In this document: positions 17,734-27,867 of the stretch, piece after piece
Layout: each line of letters starts with the position of its first letter
Position numbering within the stretch: the stretch's first letter is position 1
NCBI GenBank assembly: GCA_016931295.1
Contig: JAFGEZ010000003.1
Coordinates: 26,146 to 90,145 of the forward strand
DNA: 64,000 bases
Source: Candidatus Krumholzibacteriota bacterium
GTDB lineage: Bacteria; Krumholzibacteriota; Krumholzibacteriia; Krumholzibacteriales; Krumholzibacteriaceae
Direction: 5' to 3'
Program-made: the position numbers and the translations under genes
Notes under the pieces: generated by a model
The model's input: the letters and a program-made list of their open reading frames with translations, nothing else
Told to the model about the DNA's origin: nothing
The model's database searches: none

Positions 17734-18792
17734 ATGAGATTCGCCTCTCCGCTGGCATTCCTGCTGCTCCTCGCCCTTCCGGGCATCCTGTGGCTCCGGT
17801 CGCGCCGGCGCCCGGGGAGCCTGCGATTCTCCTCGCTGGGGAACGCGCGGCAAGCCGGTTCGTCTCCCCGGCGACGGCTCGCGCAGGTCCCCCTCTGGCT
17901 CCGCATCGCGGCCGTCGTTCTGCTCGTCCTGGCGCTCGCCCGCCCGCAGATGGGGCGGGAGAAGGTCAGGGACGTCACGAAGGGGATCGCCATCCAGATG
18001 GTCCTCGACCGCTCGGGAAGCATGAAGGCGGAGATGGACTACGGGGGGCGGCGGCTCAACCGGCTGGAGGCGGTCAAGAAGGTCTTCGAGGAGTTCCTCC
18101 TCGGCAACGGCGGGGATCTCGGCGGGCGGCCGAACGACCTCGTCGGCATGGTCGCCTTCGCGAGGTACGCCGATACGATGGCGCCGCTCACGCTCGGCCA
18201 CGGCGCGCTCCTGCGCTTCCTCGACGGCGTCCGCATCGTCGCGAGGCGGAACGAGGACGGGACGGCCGTCGGCGACGCCGTCGCCCTCGCCGCGGCGCGG
18301 CTCCGCACCGCCGAGGAGGATCTCGAGCGAATGGCCGAGGAATCGGGCGAGCGGGAATACGAGATCAAGAGCAAGATCATCATCCTGCTCACCGACGGGC
18401 AGAACAACTTCGGCAAACGGACTCCCGACGAGGCGGCCGATCTCGCCGCGCGATGGGGGATCAAGGTCTACACGATCGGCGTCGGCGCCGGCGAGGGCGT
18501 GTCCACCATGCAAACGCTTCTCGGCGCCTTCAAGGTCCCCTCCGGGGGAGGCGTCGACACGGCGACCCTCCAGCGGATCGCGGAACGGACGGGGGGCGTC
18601 TTCCGCCTCGCCGAGGACGAGGCGTCCCTGCGCGAGATCTACCGCGAGATAGACCGGCTCGAGAAGAGCGAGATCGAATCGGTGCGCTACGTCGACTACC
18701 AGGAGCTCTTCGCGCCCTTCGCCCTCGCCGGGTTCATCCTGCTGCTGCTCGAGGTCCTGCTCGGCGCCACTTTCTTCAGGAGGCTTCCCTGA
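17734..18792 (+). CDS. batA: BatA, VWA-domain membrane protein
   Basis: Aerotolerance/BAT operon protein of 352 residues. Membrane helices are at about 5-22 and 58-74, a VWA domain spans about 85-300 and a final helix lies at 325-345. The metal-ion site is intact (LDRSGSM, then T-D-G-Q-N-N). The N-terminal LARPQMG turn is typical of BatA/BatB. The ATG at 17734 is used; a GTG six bases upstream in the same frame overlaps the preceding stop and could serve. MoxR and the BatD/E proteins are its expected partners. In Bacteroides and Leptospira these genes affect oxidative stress tolerance or envelope integrity, and the mechanism is unresolved. Confidence 0.9.
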   Translation: MRFASPLAFLLLLALPGILWLRSRRRPGSLRFSSLGNARQAGSSPRRRLAQVPLWLRIAAVVLLVLALARPQMGREKVRDVTKGIAIQMVLDRSGSMKAEMDYGGRRLNRLEAVKKVFEEFLLGNGGDLGGRPNDLVGMVAFARYADTMAPLTLGHGALLRFLDGVRIVARRNEDGTAVGDAVALAAARLRTAEEDLERMAEESGEREYEIKSKIIILLTDGQNNFGKRTPDEAADLAARWGIKVYTIGVGAGEGVSTMQTLLGAFKVPSGGGVDTATLQRIAERTGGVFRLAEDEASLREIYREIDRLEKSEIESVRYVDYQELFAPFALAGFILLLLEVLLGATFFRRLP

Positions 18793-18796
18793 CCGG

Positions 18797-19810
18797 ATGC
18801 GGTTCGGAAACGTGCATATGTTCCTTCTTCTCTGGTCGGCGCCGGCGATCGTGCTCTGTCTCGTCTGGGCGGCGCGCATGCGGCGGCGGGCGATTTGCAG
18901 ATTCGTCGACGCTGGGCTCATCGGGCGAGTCCGGTTCACGGTGAACGCCGCCGCGAGGCGCTGGAAGGCGGCGCTCTTCATACTCGGCGTCGTCTTCGTC
19001 GTCCTCGCCCTCGCGCGACCCGCGTGGAATCCCCGGCCGCGGACCGTCGAGCGGCGCGGCCGCGACATCGTCTTCGTCCTCGACGTGAGCCGGTCGATGC
19101 TGGCCGAGGACCTCGCCCCCAACCGGCTCGAGCGCGCCCGGCTCGCGATCCGCGACATGGTCGACCGGCTCGAGGGAGATCGCGTGGGCCTCGTCGCATT
19201 CGCCGGGTCGGCCGTCCTCCGCTGTCCCCTGACCCTCGACTACGGCTTCTTCACGATGATGCTCGACGACACGGACATCTATTCCGTCGCCCGCGGAGGG
19301 ACGATGATCGGGGACGCGATCCGCAAGGCGCTGGACGAGGCCTTCGACGACCAGGAGAAGAAGTACAAGGACATCCTCCTCGTCACCGACGGCGAGGACC
19401 ACGATTCCTTCCCGGTCGAGGCGGCGGAGGAGGCGGGGAACCGCGGGATCAGGCTGCTCGCGGTCGGTCTCGGCGACGAGGACACGGGCAGGCGGATACC
19501 GGTCACCGGCGACGACGGGAAACGGACCTTCCTCACCCACGAGGGGCGCGAGGTATGGAGCCGGCTCGACGCGGCGACCCTGCGCGAGATGGTCAACCGG
19601 ACGCCGGGCGGACGCTACCTGAACGTGGCAACGGGAGCGATCGATCTCGGCGACGTCTACACGAAACTGATCGCGGGGGAGGAGAAGCGGGAGATCGAAT
19701 CGATGACGGTCAAGCTCTACGAGGAGAAGTACCAGATATTCCTCGCCGTCGCGCTCTTCTTCCTTCTGGCGGAGATGCTCGTCGACGAGCGGAGGAGGGC
19801 CGTACGGTGA
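18797..19810 (+). CDS. batB: BatB, VWA-domain membrane protein
   Basis: 337 residues, same layout as BatA: helices near 8-25 and 55-75, a VWA domain with an intact metal site (LDVSRSM and VTDGEDHDS) and a C-terminal helix near 310-330. It starts with ATG four bases after the batA stop. Its stop overlaps the GTG start of batC (GTGA), showing tight coupling. BatA and BatB usually form a membrane complex; here both keep full metal sites, so neither looks degenerate. Confidence 0.92.
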   Translation: MRFGNVHMFLLLWSAPAIVLCLVWAARMRRRAICRFVDAGLIGRVRFTVNAAARRWKAALFILGVVFVVLALARPAWNPRPRTVERRGRDIVFVLDVSRSMLAEDLAPNRLERARLAIRDMVDRLEGDRVGLVAFAGSAVLRCPLTLDYGFFTMMLDDTDIYSVARGGTMIGDAIRKALDEAFDDQEKKYKDILLVTDGEDHDSFPVEAAEEAGNRGIRLLAVGLGDEDTGRRIPVTGDDGKRTFLTHEGREVWSRLDAATLREMVNRTPGGRYLNVATGAIDLGDVYTKLIAGEEKREIESMTVKLYEEKYQIFLAVALFFLLAEMLVDERRRAVR

Positions 19811-20931
19811 AGGCGATCCGCAGCGCCATGCTCGTCGCCGCGGCCGCGACGCTTCTCGTGGCCGCCGCCGCCCCGCCCACGGCGGCCGATTCGTCGCGCC
19901 GCCTCGTTTCCCGCGGGAACGGGCTCTTGAGGAAGGGGGACGCCGACGGGGCGATCGAGCAGTACGAACGGGCGTCGGTCGACGCGCCGGAATCGCCGGT
20001 CGTCGGCTTCAACATCGGCGCCGCTCTCTTCCGGAAGGGAGAGTTCGCCTCGGCGCGCGAACGCTTCGTCGAGGCGGCCGAAAAGACGAGGGAACTGGAC
20101 CTCGAGGCCGCGGCGTGGTACAACGCGGGGAACTGCGCCTTCCGCGAGGGGCAGCGCATGCTCGACGGCGATCTCGGCCAGGCGCTCGAGCGGTTCCAGG
20201 AGAGCGTTCGCTTCTACGCCGCCGCCCTCGAGAAGGACGGGACCCTCGAGGACGCGGCCTGGAACCTCGAGCTGGCGCGTCTCTCCGTCAAGGACGTCCT
20301 CGACCGGATCGAGCGGCAGCGCGAGGAGATGAAGGCCGGACAGGAGGCGCTCCGCGAGGTGGCGGATTCGCTCGTCGCGCTCGCAGAACGCCAGCGCGGG
20401 GAGACGGCGGCGAGCGACAGTCTCGCCCTCTCGCCGGACACCTCGGACGCGAACTGGCGGCAGGGCGTCGAGGCGGGGGCGCGGGCGCAGCGATCGATCG
20501 GGGAGGGGGTCGACCGGGCCGCCAAACGACTCGGCGAGCTCTTTCCCGGCGAGGTGCCCGCGCAGATCGGCGAGGCCCTCTCGCACCTCGACAGCGCGCT
20601 CGTCGACGGGACGGCGGCCGCGGGCGACCTGGACGCGGCGGATCCCGGCGCGGCGGCGGGTGAGCAGCGCGACGCGCTGATACAGCTGATGAAGGCCATC
20701 CAGGCGCTCGCCGGCGACGGATCGGGCGGGGAAAACGGGGGCGACCGGAAGGGGAACGGGCAAGAGGAGGACGGGCAGGGGCGGCAGCCGCCGCCGCAGC
20801 AGGAGCAGCAGGCGCGGGAGGGACAGGCCCGGGACGAGACGGCCCGGGGCATCATCGACGAGGAGAAGGAGAGCCGGAAGGAGCGGCGCCGCTCGGCGGG
20901 AGGGTACCGGTCGGTCGACCGGGACTGGTGA
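19807..20931 (+). CDS. batC: BatC-like periplasmic TPR protein
   Basis: 374 residues. Signal peptide at about 1-28 (A-A-A-rich core, cut after TAADS). TPR repeats at about 35-150 (GNGLLRKGDADGAIEQYERA, AAWYNAGNCAFREGQRML). A helical region with many Glu/Arg follows, then a low-complexity Gly/Gln/Glu tail (about 300-374) rich in QQEQQ and GENGG. The start is the GTG overlapping the batB stop. The TPR unit plus charged tail matches BatC/BatE-type scaffold proteins. The unusually long acidic/Gln tail is probably disordered. Confidence 0.82.
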   Translation: MKAIRSAMLVAAAATLLVAAAAPPTAADSSRRLVSRGNGLLRKGDADGAIEQYERASVDAPESPVVGFNIGAALFRKGEFASARERFVEAAEKTRELDLEAAAWYNAGNCAFREGQRMLDGDLGQALERFQESVRFYAAALEKDGTLEDAAWNLELARLSVKDVLDRIERQREEMKAGQEALREVADSLVALAERQRGETAASDSLALSPDTSDANWRQGVEAGARAQRSIGEGVDRAAKRLGELFPGEVPAQIGEALSHLDSALVDGTAAAGDLDAADPGAAAGEQRDALIQLMKAIQALAGDGSGGENGGDRKGNGQEEDGQGRQPPPQQEQQAREGQARDETARGIIDEEKESRKERRRSAGGYRSVDRDW

Positions 20932-20962
20932 CGCGGGGCGCGCCCGACGGAACGAACGGATC

Positions 20963-22816
20963 ATGAACCCGACGATACGTATCATATCGGCGATCTTCCT
21001 GGCGGTCGCGATCGCGGCGCCCCTCGCGGCGCAGGACGTGGAGGTCCGCATCGAGGTGGAGACGCGGGACGTCTACGCGGGGGAGTCCTTTCTCGCGCAG
21101 ATCGTCGTCGACGGGGCCGACGACGTCGAACCTCCCGATCTCGGCGAACTCGACGGGTTCTCGGTGGAGTATCTCGGCGGCAGCAACAACAGCAGCCAGC
21201 AGATCGCGATCGTGAACGGCAGGATGCAGCGGACCGTGCAGAAGAGCTTCCTCTTCACGTGGCGGCTCACGCCGACGCGCGTCGGCCGTCTCGTCATTCC
21301 CGCGATCGACGTCAGGGCGGGCGGCGGTTCCTTCCGCACGCGCCCCGTGTCGATCTCGGCGCGCAGGCCGGAGGAGACGGAGGACTTCAAGCTGCGTATC
21401 AGGCTCTCGCGCGAGACCTGCTACGTCGGCGAGCCGGTCGTCCTCTCGGTCACCTGGTACCTGCGGCGCGACGTCCAGGATTTCAGCTTCACCGCGCCGC
21501 TTCTGGAGAGCGCCGATTTCCGGTTCGCCGACCCCGAGGTGGAGATCGATCCGAACCGCCGGTATTTCCGCGTTCCGCTCGGCGGCGGCGAGACGATCGC
21601 CGAGAAGGGGAAGGGGATCCTCGACGGCGAGAATTACGCCACGCTGTCCTTCAGGAAGGCGGTGATCCCCCTGCGCGCGGGGACCTTCGACATTCCCCCG
21701 ATCATCGTGCAGTGCGAGGCGGGCACGGGGATCAGCGGGCGCGGCGACCTGTTCGACCGGTTCTTCAATGACGATTTCTTCCGCACGAGCCGGACGCGGC
21801 CGCAGAAGTACGTCGTTCCGTCGAACGAGCTCCTGCTCGACGTGAAGCCGCTCCCGCGGGAGGGGCGACCGGCGGGGTTCGCCGGGCACGTCGGCGAGTA
21901 CCGCATCTCGACGACCGCCGAGCCGACCGAGGTGAACGTGGGCGATCCGATCACGCTGACGATCGTCCTCGAGGGGCCCGATTATCTCGGGGGAGTCGAT
22001 CTGCCGCCACTCGCGGGACGGCCGGAGTTCGCCGAGCGGTTCAAAGTGCCCGCGGAGCGCGCCGACGGCCGCGTCGAGGGAAAACGGAAGATCTTCACGC
22101 AGACGCTCCGCGCGCTCGACGACGAAGTCGACGAGATCCCGCCGGTGCGGCTCGACTACTTCGATACGGCGGAGCGGCGGTACGAGACGGCGGCGAGCGA
22201 GCCGATCCCGCTCGTCGTGAGGCCGACGCGCGTCGTCACCGCGAGCGACGCCGAGGGCGTCGCGGGGAGCCCGGCCGCCGCGCCGATCGAGCGCTGGAAG
22301 GAAGGGATCGCCTACAACTACGAGGGGCCCGGGGTGACGGAGGCGCAGCCGCTGGGGCCAGGCGCCCTTCTCGCGCATCCGGCGCGGCTCGCGCTGCTCG
22401 TCGCGCCGCCGGCCGTGTACGCGCTGCTGCTCGGCGGTCTGCTGGTCTCGCGGCGCCGCCGCTCCGATCCCGCGGGGAGGCGGGCGCGAAGCGCCTTCCG
22501 CCGGCTCCGGCGCCGCCTCGACGCGATTGCCGCGGACGCGGAAGCAAACGAACGCTGCGAACGGGCGCTGGAGGCCTTGCGCGAATACATCGGCGACAAG
22601 CTGCGCCGGCCCGGCGCCACCCTGACGGCCGCCGACATCGAGCGGCTGCTCGCCGGACGGGGGGTGTCGGCGGAGACGATCCGCGTCGTCGTCGGTGTCA
22701 TCGGCACCTGCGAGATGGGATCGTACGCGGGAGGCCTCTCGGCGGGGGAGGACGGCGGAGAGCTCGCGGGACGGGTCGCCGAAGCGGCCGGACTCGTCGA
22801 AAAGGAGCTGGGATGA
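20963..22816 (+). CDS. batD: BatD, oxygen-tolerance family protein
   Basis: 617 residues. Signal peptide 1-23 (cut after LAAQD). Two to three Ig-like BatD domains fill about 25-440, with the recurrent pattern V-x-V-G-E/D-P-V/I. There is a membrane helix at about 475-495, then a short basic linker and a ~110-residue cytosolic helical domain (RAREAFRRL-like, ALREYIGDK). It is the large periplasmic partner of BatA/BatB. The SD is weak (CGGAACG-type). The stop overlaps the batE ATG by four bases. Confidence 0.9.
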   Translation: MNPTIRIISAIFLAVAIAAPLAAQDVEVRIEVETRDVYAGESFLAQIVVDGADDVEPPDLGELDGFSVEYLGGSNNSSQQIAIVNGRMQRTVQKSFLFTWRLTPTRVGRLVIPAIDVRAGGGSFRTRPVSISARRPEETEDFKLRIRLSRETCYVGEPVVLSVTWYLRRDVQDFSFTAPLLESADFRFADPEVEIDPNRRYFRVPLGGGETIAEKGKGILDGENYATLSFRKAVIPLRAGTFDIPPIIVQCEAGTGISGRGDLFDRFFNDDFFRTSRTRPQKYVVPSNELLLDVKPLPREGRPAGFAGHVGEYRISTTAEPTEVNVGDPITLTIVLEGPDYLGGVDLPPLAGRPEFAERFKVPAERADGRVEGKRKIFTQTLRALDDEVDEIPPVRLDYFDTAERRYETAASEPIPLVVRPTRVVTASDAEGVAGSPAAAPIERWKEGIAYNYEGPGVTEAQPLGPGALLAHPARLALLVAPPAVYALLLGGLLVSRRRRSDPAGRRARSAFRRLRRRLDAIAADAEANERCERALEALREYIGDKLRRPGATLTAADIERLLAGRGVSAETIRVVVGVIGTCEMGSYAGGLSAGEDGGELAGRVAEAAGLVEKELG

Positions 22817-23661
22817 GCGTGATGCGATCCGGGCCGGCCGTCGCCATGCTCGCCGCGATGCTGCTCGCGGCCTCGGCCGGGGCTGCCCGTGCCGGCGCGC
22901 CGGGGCTGCCGGCATCCGAGATCGATTCGCTCCGCGTCGAGGGGGAACGGTTCTACCGCGAGGCGGTCGAGGCGGACAGCGGCGATCCGGCCGCGGCGGC
23001 CGATCTCTACCGCAAGGCGATCCTCCGGTTCGACCGTATCGCCTCGCGAGGCGGCATCAGGAACGGCAAACTCTACTACAACATCGGGAACGCCTGGTTC
23101 CGGCTCGGCGACACGGGGCGCGCGATCCTGAATTACCGCCGCGCCGCCTTCTTCATGCCGAACGACGTCAACCTCCGCCGCAACCTCGAGTACGCGCGGA
23201 GCCGCGTCGCCGTGCAGGTCGAGCCCCGCCAGCGCGAGAAGGTCTTCGAGACGCTCTTCTTCCTGCACTACGATCTCCCGACGCGGGCGAGGCTCTCGAT
23301 CTTCCTCGCCGCCTTCGCCGGCGCCTGGACGCTCGCCGCCCTCCGCCTCTTCCTTCGCCGCTCCTGGGTGCGCGTCTGCCTGATCGCCGCCGCGGTCGTC
23401 GCGGTGGCGATGCTCGTCTCGCTCTCCGTCGAGGCGATCGACCGGAGCAGACGGCCGGCGGGGGTGGTGACGGCCGGGCCGGTCGTCGTTCGCAAGGGGG
23501 ACGCGGAGACGTACCAGCCGGCCTTCACCGAGCCCCTCAACGCGGGCACCGAGTACGTCGTCGTCGAGCGGCGGCCGGGGTGGCTCCACATCGAGCTGGA
23601 GAGCGGCGCGCGCGGCTGGATGCCCGAGGGCGCCGGGGAAGCGGTTTTCCCGGCCGACTGA
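22813..23661 (+). CDS. batE: BatE-like TPR and SH3 membrane protein
   Basis: 282 residues. Signal peptide 1-28. TPR helices at about 40-130 (GKLYYNIGNAWFRLGDTGRAILNYRRAAFF). Membrane helices near 158-175 and 185-205, then a C-terminal SH3-like domain (VVTAGPVVVRKGDAET, PGWLHIELESGARGWMPEG). This TPR-TM-SH3 order is the hallmark of BatE. AAGGAG lies six bases upstream of the ATG. Last gene of the operon. The SH3 module may bind peptidoglycan or a partner; that is inference. Confidence 0.88.
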   Translation: MSVMRSGPAVAMLAAMLLAASAGAARAGAPGLPASEIDSLRVEGERFYREAVEADSGDPAAAADLYRKAILRFDRIASRGGIRNGKLYYNIGNAWFRLGDTGRAILNYRRAAFFMPNDVNLRRNLEYARSRVAVQVEPRQREKVFETLFFLHYDLPTRARLSIFLAAFAGAWTLAALRLFLRRSWVRVCLIAAAVVAVAMLVSLSVEAIDRSRRPAGVVTAGPVVVRKGDAETYQPAFTEPLNAGTEYVVVERRPGWLHIELESGARGWMPEGAGEAVFPAD

Positions 23662-23695
23662 GCGTCCGTTCCGCCCGCGATCCCGCCGATCGTCG

Positions 23696-23724
23696 TTGCC
23701 CTTCCGCCGCTCTTCGCGTAGAGT
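23696..23724 (+). promoter_or_regulatory. Putative promoter of the exported PepC-like peptidase gene
   Basis: TTGCCC (23696-23701), 17 bases, TAGAGT (23719-23724), 47 bases before the ATG. The hexamers are moderate matches but the spacing is ideal. Confidence 0.45.
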
Positions 23725-23771
23725 CGGTTCGTATCGGGCGAAGAAAACCGGAACGGAAAGGAGCCGATGGC

Positions 23772-25178
23772 ATGAAGGGATACCGCACGATGGCGGCCGC
23801 GCTGATCGCGGCGGCCGTGCTGGCCGCCGCGGGCGCCGCGTTGGCCGGCGACACGGCGGGGCTCACCCCCGGCGAGATCGCCGATCTCGAGAAGTCGCTC
23901 GTCGTCGACGCGACGACCCGGGCGCTGATCAACGCCGTGACAAACAACGACACGCGCGACCTGGCCTACAACCGGGAGCTGCACAACCGCCACGACGACG
24001 TCTTCAACGTCACTCTCGACGCGAAGGGGATCACCAACCAGGAACAAACCGGGCGCTGCTGGCTCTTCGCCGGTTTCAACGTGATGCGCCCGGCGGTGAT
24101 GGAGAAATTCAACCTCGACGAATTCGAATTCTCCCAGAGCCATCTCTTCTTCTGGGACAAGCTCGAGAAGGCGAACATGTTCCTCGAAGCGATCGTGCAA
24201 ACGAGCGACCGGCCGATCGACGATCGCGAGCTGCAGGCCATCCTCGACTCGCCCGTTCCGGACGGCGGCTGGTGGAACTACGTCGTCACGCTCATCGAGA
24301 AGTACGGCGCCGTGCCGAAGAGCGTCGCCCCCGAGACGAAGAACTCGAGCAACACGAACCGCCTGAACGGCATCCTCGACCGGATGATGCGCGTCGACGC
24401 GGTCGATCTCAGGCGGATGGCGGCCGACGGCGCCGGCGAGGCGGCCCTCGCCGCGCGGCGCCTCGAGATGATGCGGGACGTCTACCGGATCCTCGTTTTC
24501 CACATGGGCCGGCCCCCGAAGGAGTTCGTCTGGCGCTACGAGGACAAAAACAAGCGGATCGTCGAGAAGCGCTACACGCCGCTCTCGTTCTACGAGGAGG
24601 CCGTCGGCGTCGACCTCAACGACTATGTCGCCCTCTTCGACCACCCGGCGCACCCCTACGACGCCCTCTACCGGATCGCGTTCTGCCGGAACATGGTCGG
24701 CATGGACGACATGGAGTTCGTCAACCTCGGCGTGGAGCGCCTTCGCGAATTCGCTCTCAAGGCCGTGCTGAACGACGAGTTGGTCTGGTTCGCCGCCGAC
24801 GTCGGCAAGGATCACGACCCCGACGCGGGGATCCTCAGCCCCGGCGTCTACGACTACGCCTCGCTCTTCGGCGTCGACCTCGACATGACCAAGGCCGACC
24901 GGGTGCTCTTCCGCGACACCACGCCCAATCACGCCATGGTCTTCATCGGCGTCGATCACGACGACGGCGTGCCGTCGAAGTGGCTCGTCGAGAACTCGTG
25001 GGGCACCGATCGGGGCGACAAGGGCCGCTGGGCGATGTACGACGAGTGGTTCACCGACAACGTTTTCGCCGTCATCGTCCACAAGAGGCACCTGCCCCGC
25101 GAGGTCCTCTCCCTGCTCGACACCGAACCGGTGGTGTTGCCCGCGTGGGATCCGATGCGGCGGGCGTTCGACCGTTGA
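23772..25178 (+). CDS. Exported bleomycin-hydrolase-type (C1B) aminopeptidase
   Basis: 468 residues of the PepC / bleomycin hydrolase family. The papain-like triad is complete: Gln and Cys in [15 protein letters not shown], His in [11 protein letters not shown], Asn in [14 protein letters not shown]. Length and C-terminal extension match the family, whose self-compartmentalised hexamer trims peptides from the N-terminus. The odd point is the N-terminus: a typical signal peptide (hydrophobic 8-25, A-L-A-G-D cut), whereas most homologues are cytosolic. It would therefore act in the periplasm beside the S46 dipeptidyl peptidase and secreted papain. SD AAGGAG, eight bases from the ATG. Confidence 0.92.
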   Translation: MKGYRTMAAALIAAAVLAAAGAALAGDTAGLTPGEIADLEKSLVVDATTRALINAVTNNDTRDLAYNRELHNRHDDVFNVTLDAKGITNQEQTGRCWLFAGFNVMRPAVMEKFNLDEFEFSQSHLFFWDKLEKANMFLEAIVQTSDRPIDDRELQAILDSPVPDGGWWNYVVTLIEKYGAVPKSVAPETKNSSNTNRLNGILDRMMRVDAVDLRRMAADGAGEAALAARRLEMMRDVYRILVFHMGRPPKEFVWRYEDKNKRIVEKRYTPLSFYEEAVGVDLNDYVALFDHPAHPYDALYRIAFCRNMVGMDDMEFVNLGVERLREFALKAVLNDELVWFAADVGKDHDPDAGILSPGVYDYASLFGVDLDMTKADRVLFRDTTPNHAMVFIGVDHDDGVPSKWLVENSWGTDRGDKGRWAMYDEWFTDNVFAVIVHKRHLPREVLSLLDTEPVVLPAWDPMRRAFDR

Positions 25179-25184
25179 CGACGG

Positions 25185-25219
25185 GCGGCGGGAGGCGGCG
25201 CCGGGCCGCCTCCCGCCGC
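25185..25219 (+). terminator. Strong 15-bp hairpin after the PepC-like gene
   Basis: A perfect 15-base-pair GC-rich stem (25185-25199 with 25205-25219) closes a five-base loop, starting eight bases after the stop codon. It is followed by a C-rich, not T-rich, stretch, so termination may need Rho or the structure may protect the mRNA end. Confidence 0.55.
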
Positions 25220-25260
25220 GCGCCCCCCTTCCCGGCGCCGCAACGGAAAGCGAGGGCGGG

Positions 25261-27339
25261 ATGTCCGGCGATCACGATCCGGGAGCGCGAAACCGGCTGG
25301 GCGCCGAGCAAAGCCGGTACCTCAGGCAGCACGCCGGCGATCCGGTCGACTGGCATCCCTGGGGCGCCGAGGCCTTCCGCCTCGCCCGCGAGCGCGACGT
25401 CCCCATCTTCCTCTCCATCGGGTACTCGGCCTGCCACTGGTGCCACGTCATGGCCCGCGAGTCCTTCGCCGACTCGGCGGTCGCCTCGGCGCTCAACGAG
25501 GGGTTCGTGGCGATCAAGGTGGACCGCGAGGAGCGCCCGGACGTCGACCACGTCTACATGCGCGCCTGCGGGGCGATGACCGGTTCGGGCGGGTGGCCCC
25601 TGACGATCGTCGCGACCCCCGCGGGCAAGCCCTTCTGGGCGGGCACCTATCTTCCCCGGGAATCGCGGTACGGCATGCCCGGGCTGCTCGATCTCCTCGC
25701 TCTCGTCTCCGCCCGCTGGCGAGACGCGCGCGAGGAACTCGTCGAGGCGGGCGACCGCGTGGTCGCGGCGGTCGCCCTCGGCGATGGCGCCGGACGGCGG
25801 GAACCGGGAAAGGAACTGCTCGGCGAGGCGCGCAGGCGGCTCGGGGAGACCTTCGACGAGGCGCACGGCGGTTTCGGCGCGTCGCCGAAATTCCCCTCGC
25901 CCCACAACGTGCGTTTCCTGCTTCGCCGGTGGCGCCGGGTCGGGGACGACGAGGCCCTGCGGATGGCCGCGGCGACGCTCGAGGCGATGGCCCGCGGGGG
26001 GATCCACGACCGGCTCGAATCGGGGATCCACCGGTACGCGACCGACGCGGCGTGGCTCGTCCCGCACTTCGAGAAGATGCTCTACGACCAGGCGACCGCC
26101 ACGATCGCCTTCGTCGAGGGATTCCAGGCGACGGGGCGCCGCGAGTTCGCCTCCGCCGCGTCGGGGATCCTCGGCTACGTTCGCGGCCGGCTCGCCGCCC
26201 CGGGAGGCGCGTTCTACGCCTCGGAGGACGCGGACAGCGAGGGGGAGGAAGGCCGGTTCTACACGTGGACGCCGGGCGAGGTGCGCGAGGCGGTCGGAGA
26301 GGAGGCCGGCGGGATCATCTGCGAGCACCTCGGCGTGACCGAACGGGGCCACGTCGACGGCCGCAGCGTTCTGTATTTCGCCCGCGCGCCGGAGGAGCTG
26401 GCCAGGGAGCGGGGGCTGCCGCTCGAGGAGATCGAGCGCGTCATCGAGGAGGGGTCGTTTCGCCTGAGAGCTCGCCGGAACGAGCGGGTGCGCCCCGGCC
26501 GGGACGAAAAGATCCTCGCCGACTGGAACGGCCTCGTTATCGCCGCCTTCGCCGTGGCCGCCCGCGCGCTCGATCGCCCCGACCTCGCCGGCGCGGCGCG
26601 GGACGCGGCGGCGTTCGTTCTCGGGTCGATGCGGCGAAACGGCCGCCTGATGCACCGGGACGGCGAGTCCGCTCCCGGCTTCCTCGACGATTACGCTTTT
26701 CTCGCGTGGGGCCTGATCGAGCTCTACGAGACGACCTTCGATGCCGCGTGGCTCGTCGAGGCGCGCGCTCTCATGGAGGCCGCGACCGGTCTCTTCGGCG
26801 GGGGCGAGGGCCCGTACCGTTTCGCCGGGCAGGACACCGAACCGTTGATCGCGCGGACGGTCGAGGTCTACGACGGCGCCCACGACTCTGGGAACTCGGT
26901 GGCCGCGATGAATCTGCTGCGGCTCGCGCAATTCGCCGGCGACGCGGCCCTCCACGCGGAAGCGCGACGGCTCCTCGCCGCGGCGGGCGGACTCGCCGAG
27001 CAGGTGCCGGCGAACTTCACCGCGCTGCTCTGCGCCCTCGATACGGCGATCGGGCCGACGAGGGAGATCGTCGTCGCCGGCCCGGACGGGCCGGCAACCG
27101 CCGGGATGCTCCGGGCGATCCGCGAGCGGTTCCTGCCGCGGACGGTCGTTCTCCGCCTGATGGACGCGGGGAGGCAGGGGGCGATCGAGGCGTTCGCGCC
27201 GTTCCTCGCCGCGATGGACGTTCCCGCGTCCGGCGCCGTCGCCTACCTCTGCGAAGACTCTTCCTGCCGCGCGCCGATCGATGACGCCGCCGCGCTCGCC
27301 GCGGCGCTCGACGGACACGAACGAAAGGACGATCGATGA
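25261..27339 (+). CDS. DUF255 thioredoxin-domain protein (YyaL / SSP411 family)
   Basis: 692 residues. The N-terminal DUF255 thioredoxin-like domain (about 15-180) has the redox pair in [15 protein letters not shown] and the marker [14 protein letters not shown]. The remainder is an (alpha/alpha)6 barrel like N-acyl-glucosamine epimerases or glycosidases ([30 protein letters not shown]). Length fits the family (about 680-720). The biochemical role is unknown; a mammalian relative is spermatogenesis-associated protein 20. The stop overlaps the ATG of the next gene (ATGA). No signal peptide, so cytosolic. Confidence 0.9.
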   Translation: MSGDHDPGARNRLGAEQSRYLRQHAGDPVDWHPWGAEAFRLARERDVPIFLSIGYSACHWCHVMARESFADSAVASALNEGFVAIKVDREERPDVDHVYMRACGAMTGSGGWPLTIVATPAGKPFWAGTYLPRESRYGMPGLLDLLALVSARWRDAREELVEAGDRVVAAVALGDGAGRREPGKELLGEARRRLGETFDEAHGGFGASPKFPSPHNVRFLLRRWRRVGDDEALRMAAATLEAMARGGIHDRLESGIHRYATDAAWLVPHFEKMLYDQATATIAFVEGFQATGRREFASAASGILGYVRGRLAAPGGAFYASEDADSEGEEGRFYTWTPGEVREAVGEEAGGIICEHLGVTERGHVDGRSVLYFARAPEELARERGLPLEEIERVIEEGSFRLRARRNERVRPGRDEKILADWNGLVIAAFAVAARALDRPDLAGAARDAAAFVLGSMRRNGRLMHRDGESAPGFLDDYAFLAWGLIELYETTFDAAWLVEARALMEAATGLFGGGEGPYRFAGQDTEPLIARTVEVYDGAHDSGNSVAAMNLLRLAQFAGDAALHAEARRLLAAAGGLAEQVPANFTALLCALDTAIGPTREIVVAGPDGPATAGMLRAIRERFLPRTVVLRLMDAGRQGAIEAFAPFLAAMDVPASGAVAYLCEDSSCRAPIDDAAALAAALDGHERKDDR

Positions 27340-27767
27340 GGAGGATCCCCTGGCAGTACCGGCTCGGCGCCGCGCTCGTGGCCCTCTCGGCCGCAATCTA
27401 CGCGGCGCACTGGCTTCTTTTCCGCGACGCGCATCATATCTTCGTCTTTCTCGTCGAGGATATCGCCTTCGTTCCTGTCGAGGTGCTGCTCGTCACGCTG
27501 ATCATCCACCGGCTCCTCGCCGCGCGCGAGCGGTGCGCGACGATGAACAAGATGAACATGGTGATCGGTGCCTTCTTCAGCGATCCCGGCACCGATCTTC
27601 TCGCGATCCTCGCCGGCGACGCAACGCGCGCCTACCGGGCCCTCGCGCTCCAGTGGACGGGGTACCTGGGCCACCTGCGCGACGGGTATCCCTATCTCTT
27701 CTCGCTCGCCGTGCGGCTCAATCCCTTCGACCCGGCGGCTTCGGCCACGATCGACGCCCGACCCTGA
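27336..27767 (+). CDS. Small two-helix membrane protein, unknown
   Basis: 143 residues with two hydrophobic helices: about 10-30 ([17 protein letters not shown]) and 35-60 ([20 protein letters not shown]). The cytosolic helical tail begins [20 protein letters not shown] do not recognise the family with confidence. Translation is coupled to the DUF255 gene by a four-base overlap. The acidic residues inside the second helix (V-E-D-I and V-E-V) are unusual for a simple anchor and may matter for function. Confidence 0.7.
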   Translation: MRRIPWQYRLGAALVALSAAIYAAHWLLFRDAHHIFVFLVEDIAFVPVEVLLVTLIIHRLLAARERCATMNKMNMVIGAFFSDPGTDLLAILAGDATRAYRALALQWTGYLGHLRDGYPYLFSLAVRLNPFDPAASATIDARP

Positions 27768-27807
27768 CCGCCTGGCGCCGGGCCGGCGCGGCAGCGCGAA
27801 TATTTCG

Positions 27808-27836
27808 TTTTACCCGGGATGGATCGCCTGTATACT
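27808..27836 (+). promoter_or_regulatory. Putative promoter of the peroxiredoxin gene
   Basis: TTTTAC (27808-27813), 17 bases, TATACT (27831-27836; five of six to consensus). Ends 31 bases before the ATG. The local AT-richness contrasts with the surrounding sequence. Confidence 0.55.
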
Positions 27837-27867
27837 GGGATCGAAACCTGGAGAAAGGAAAAGCGCC

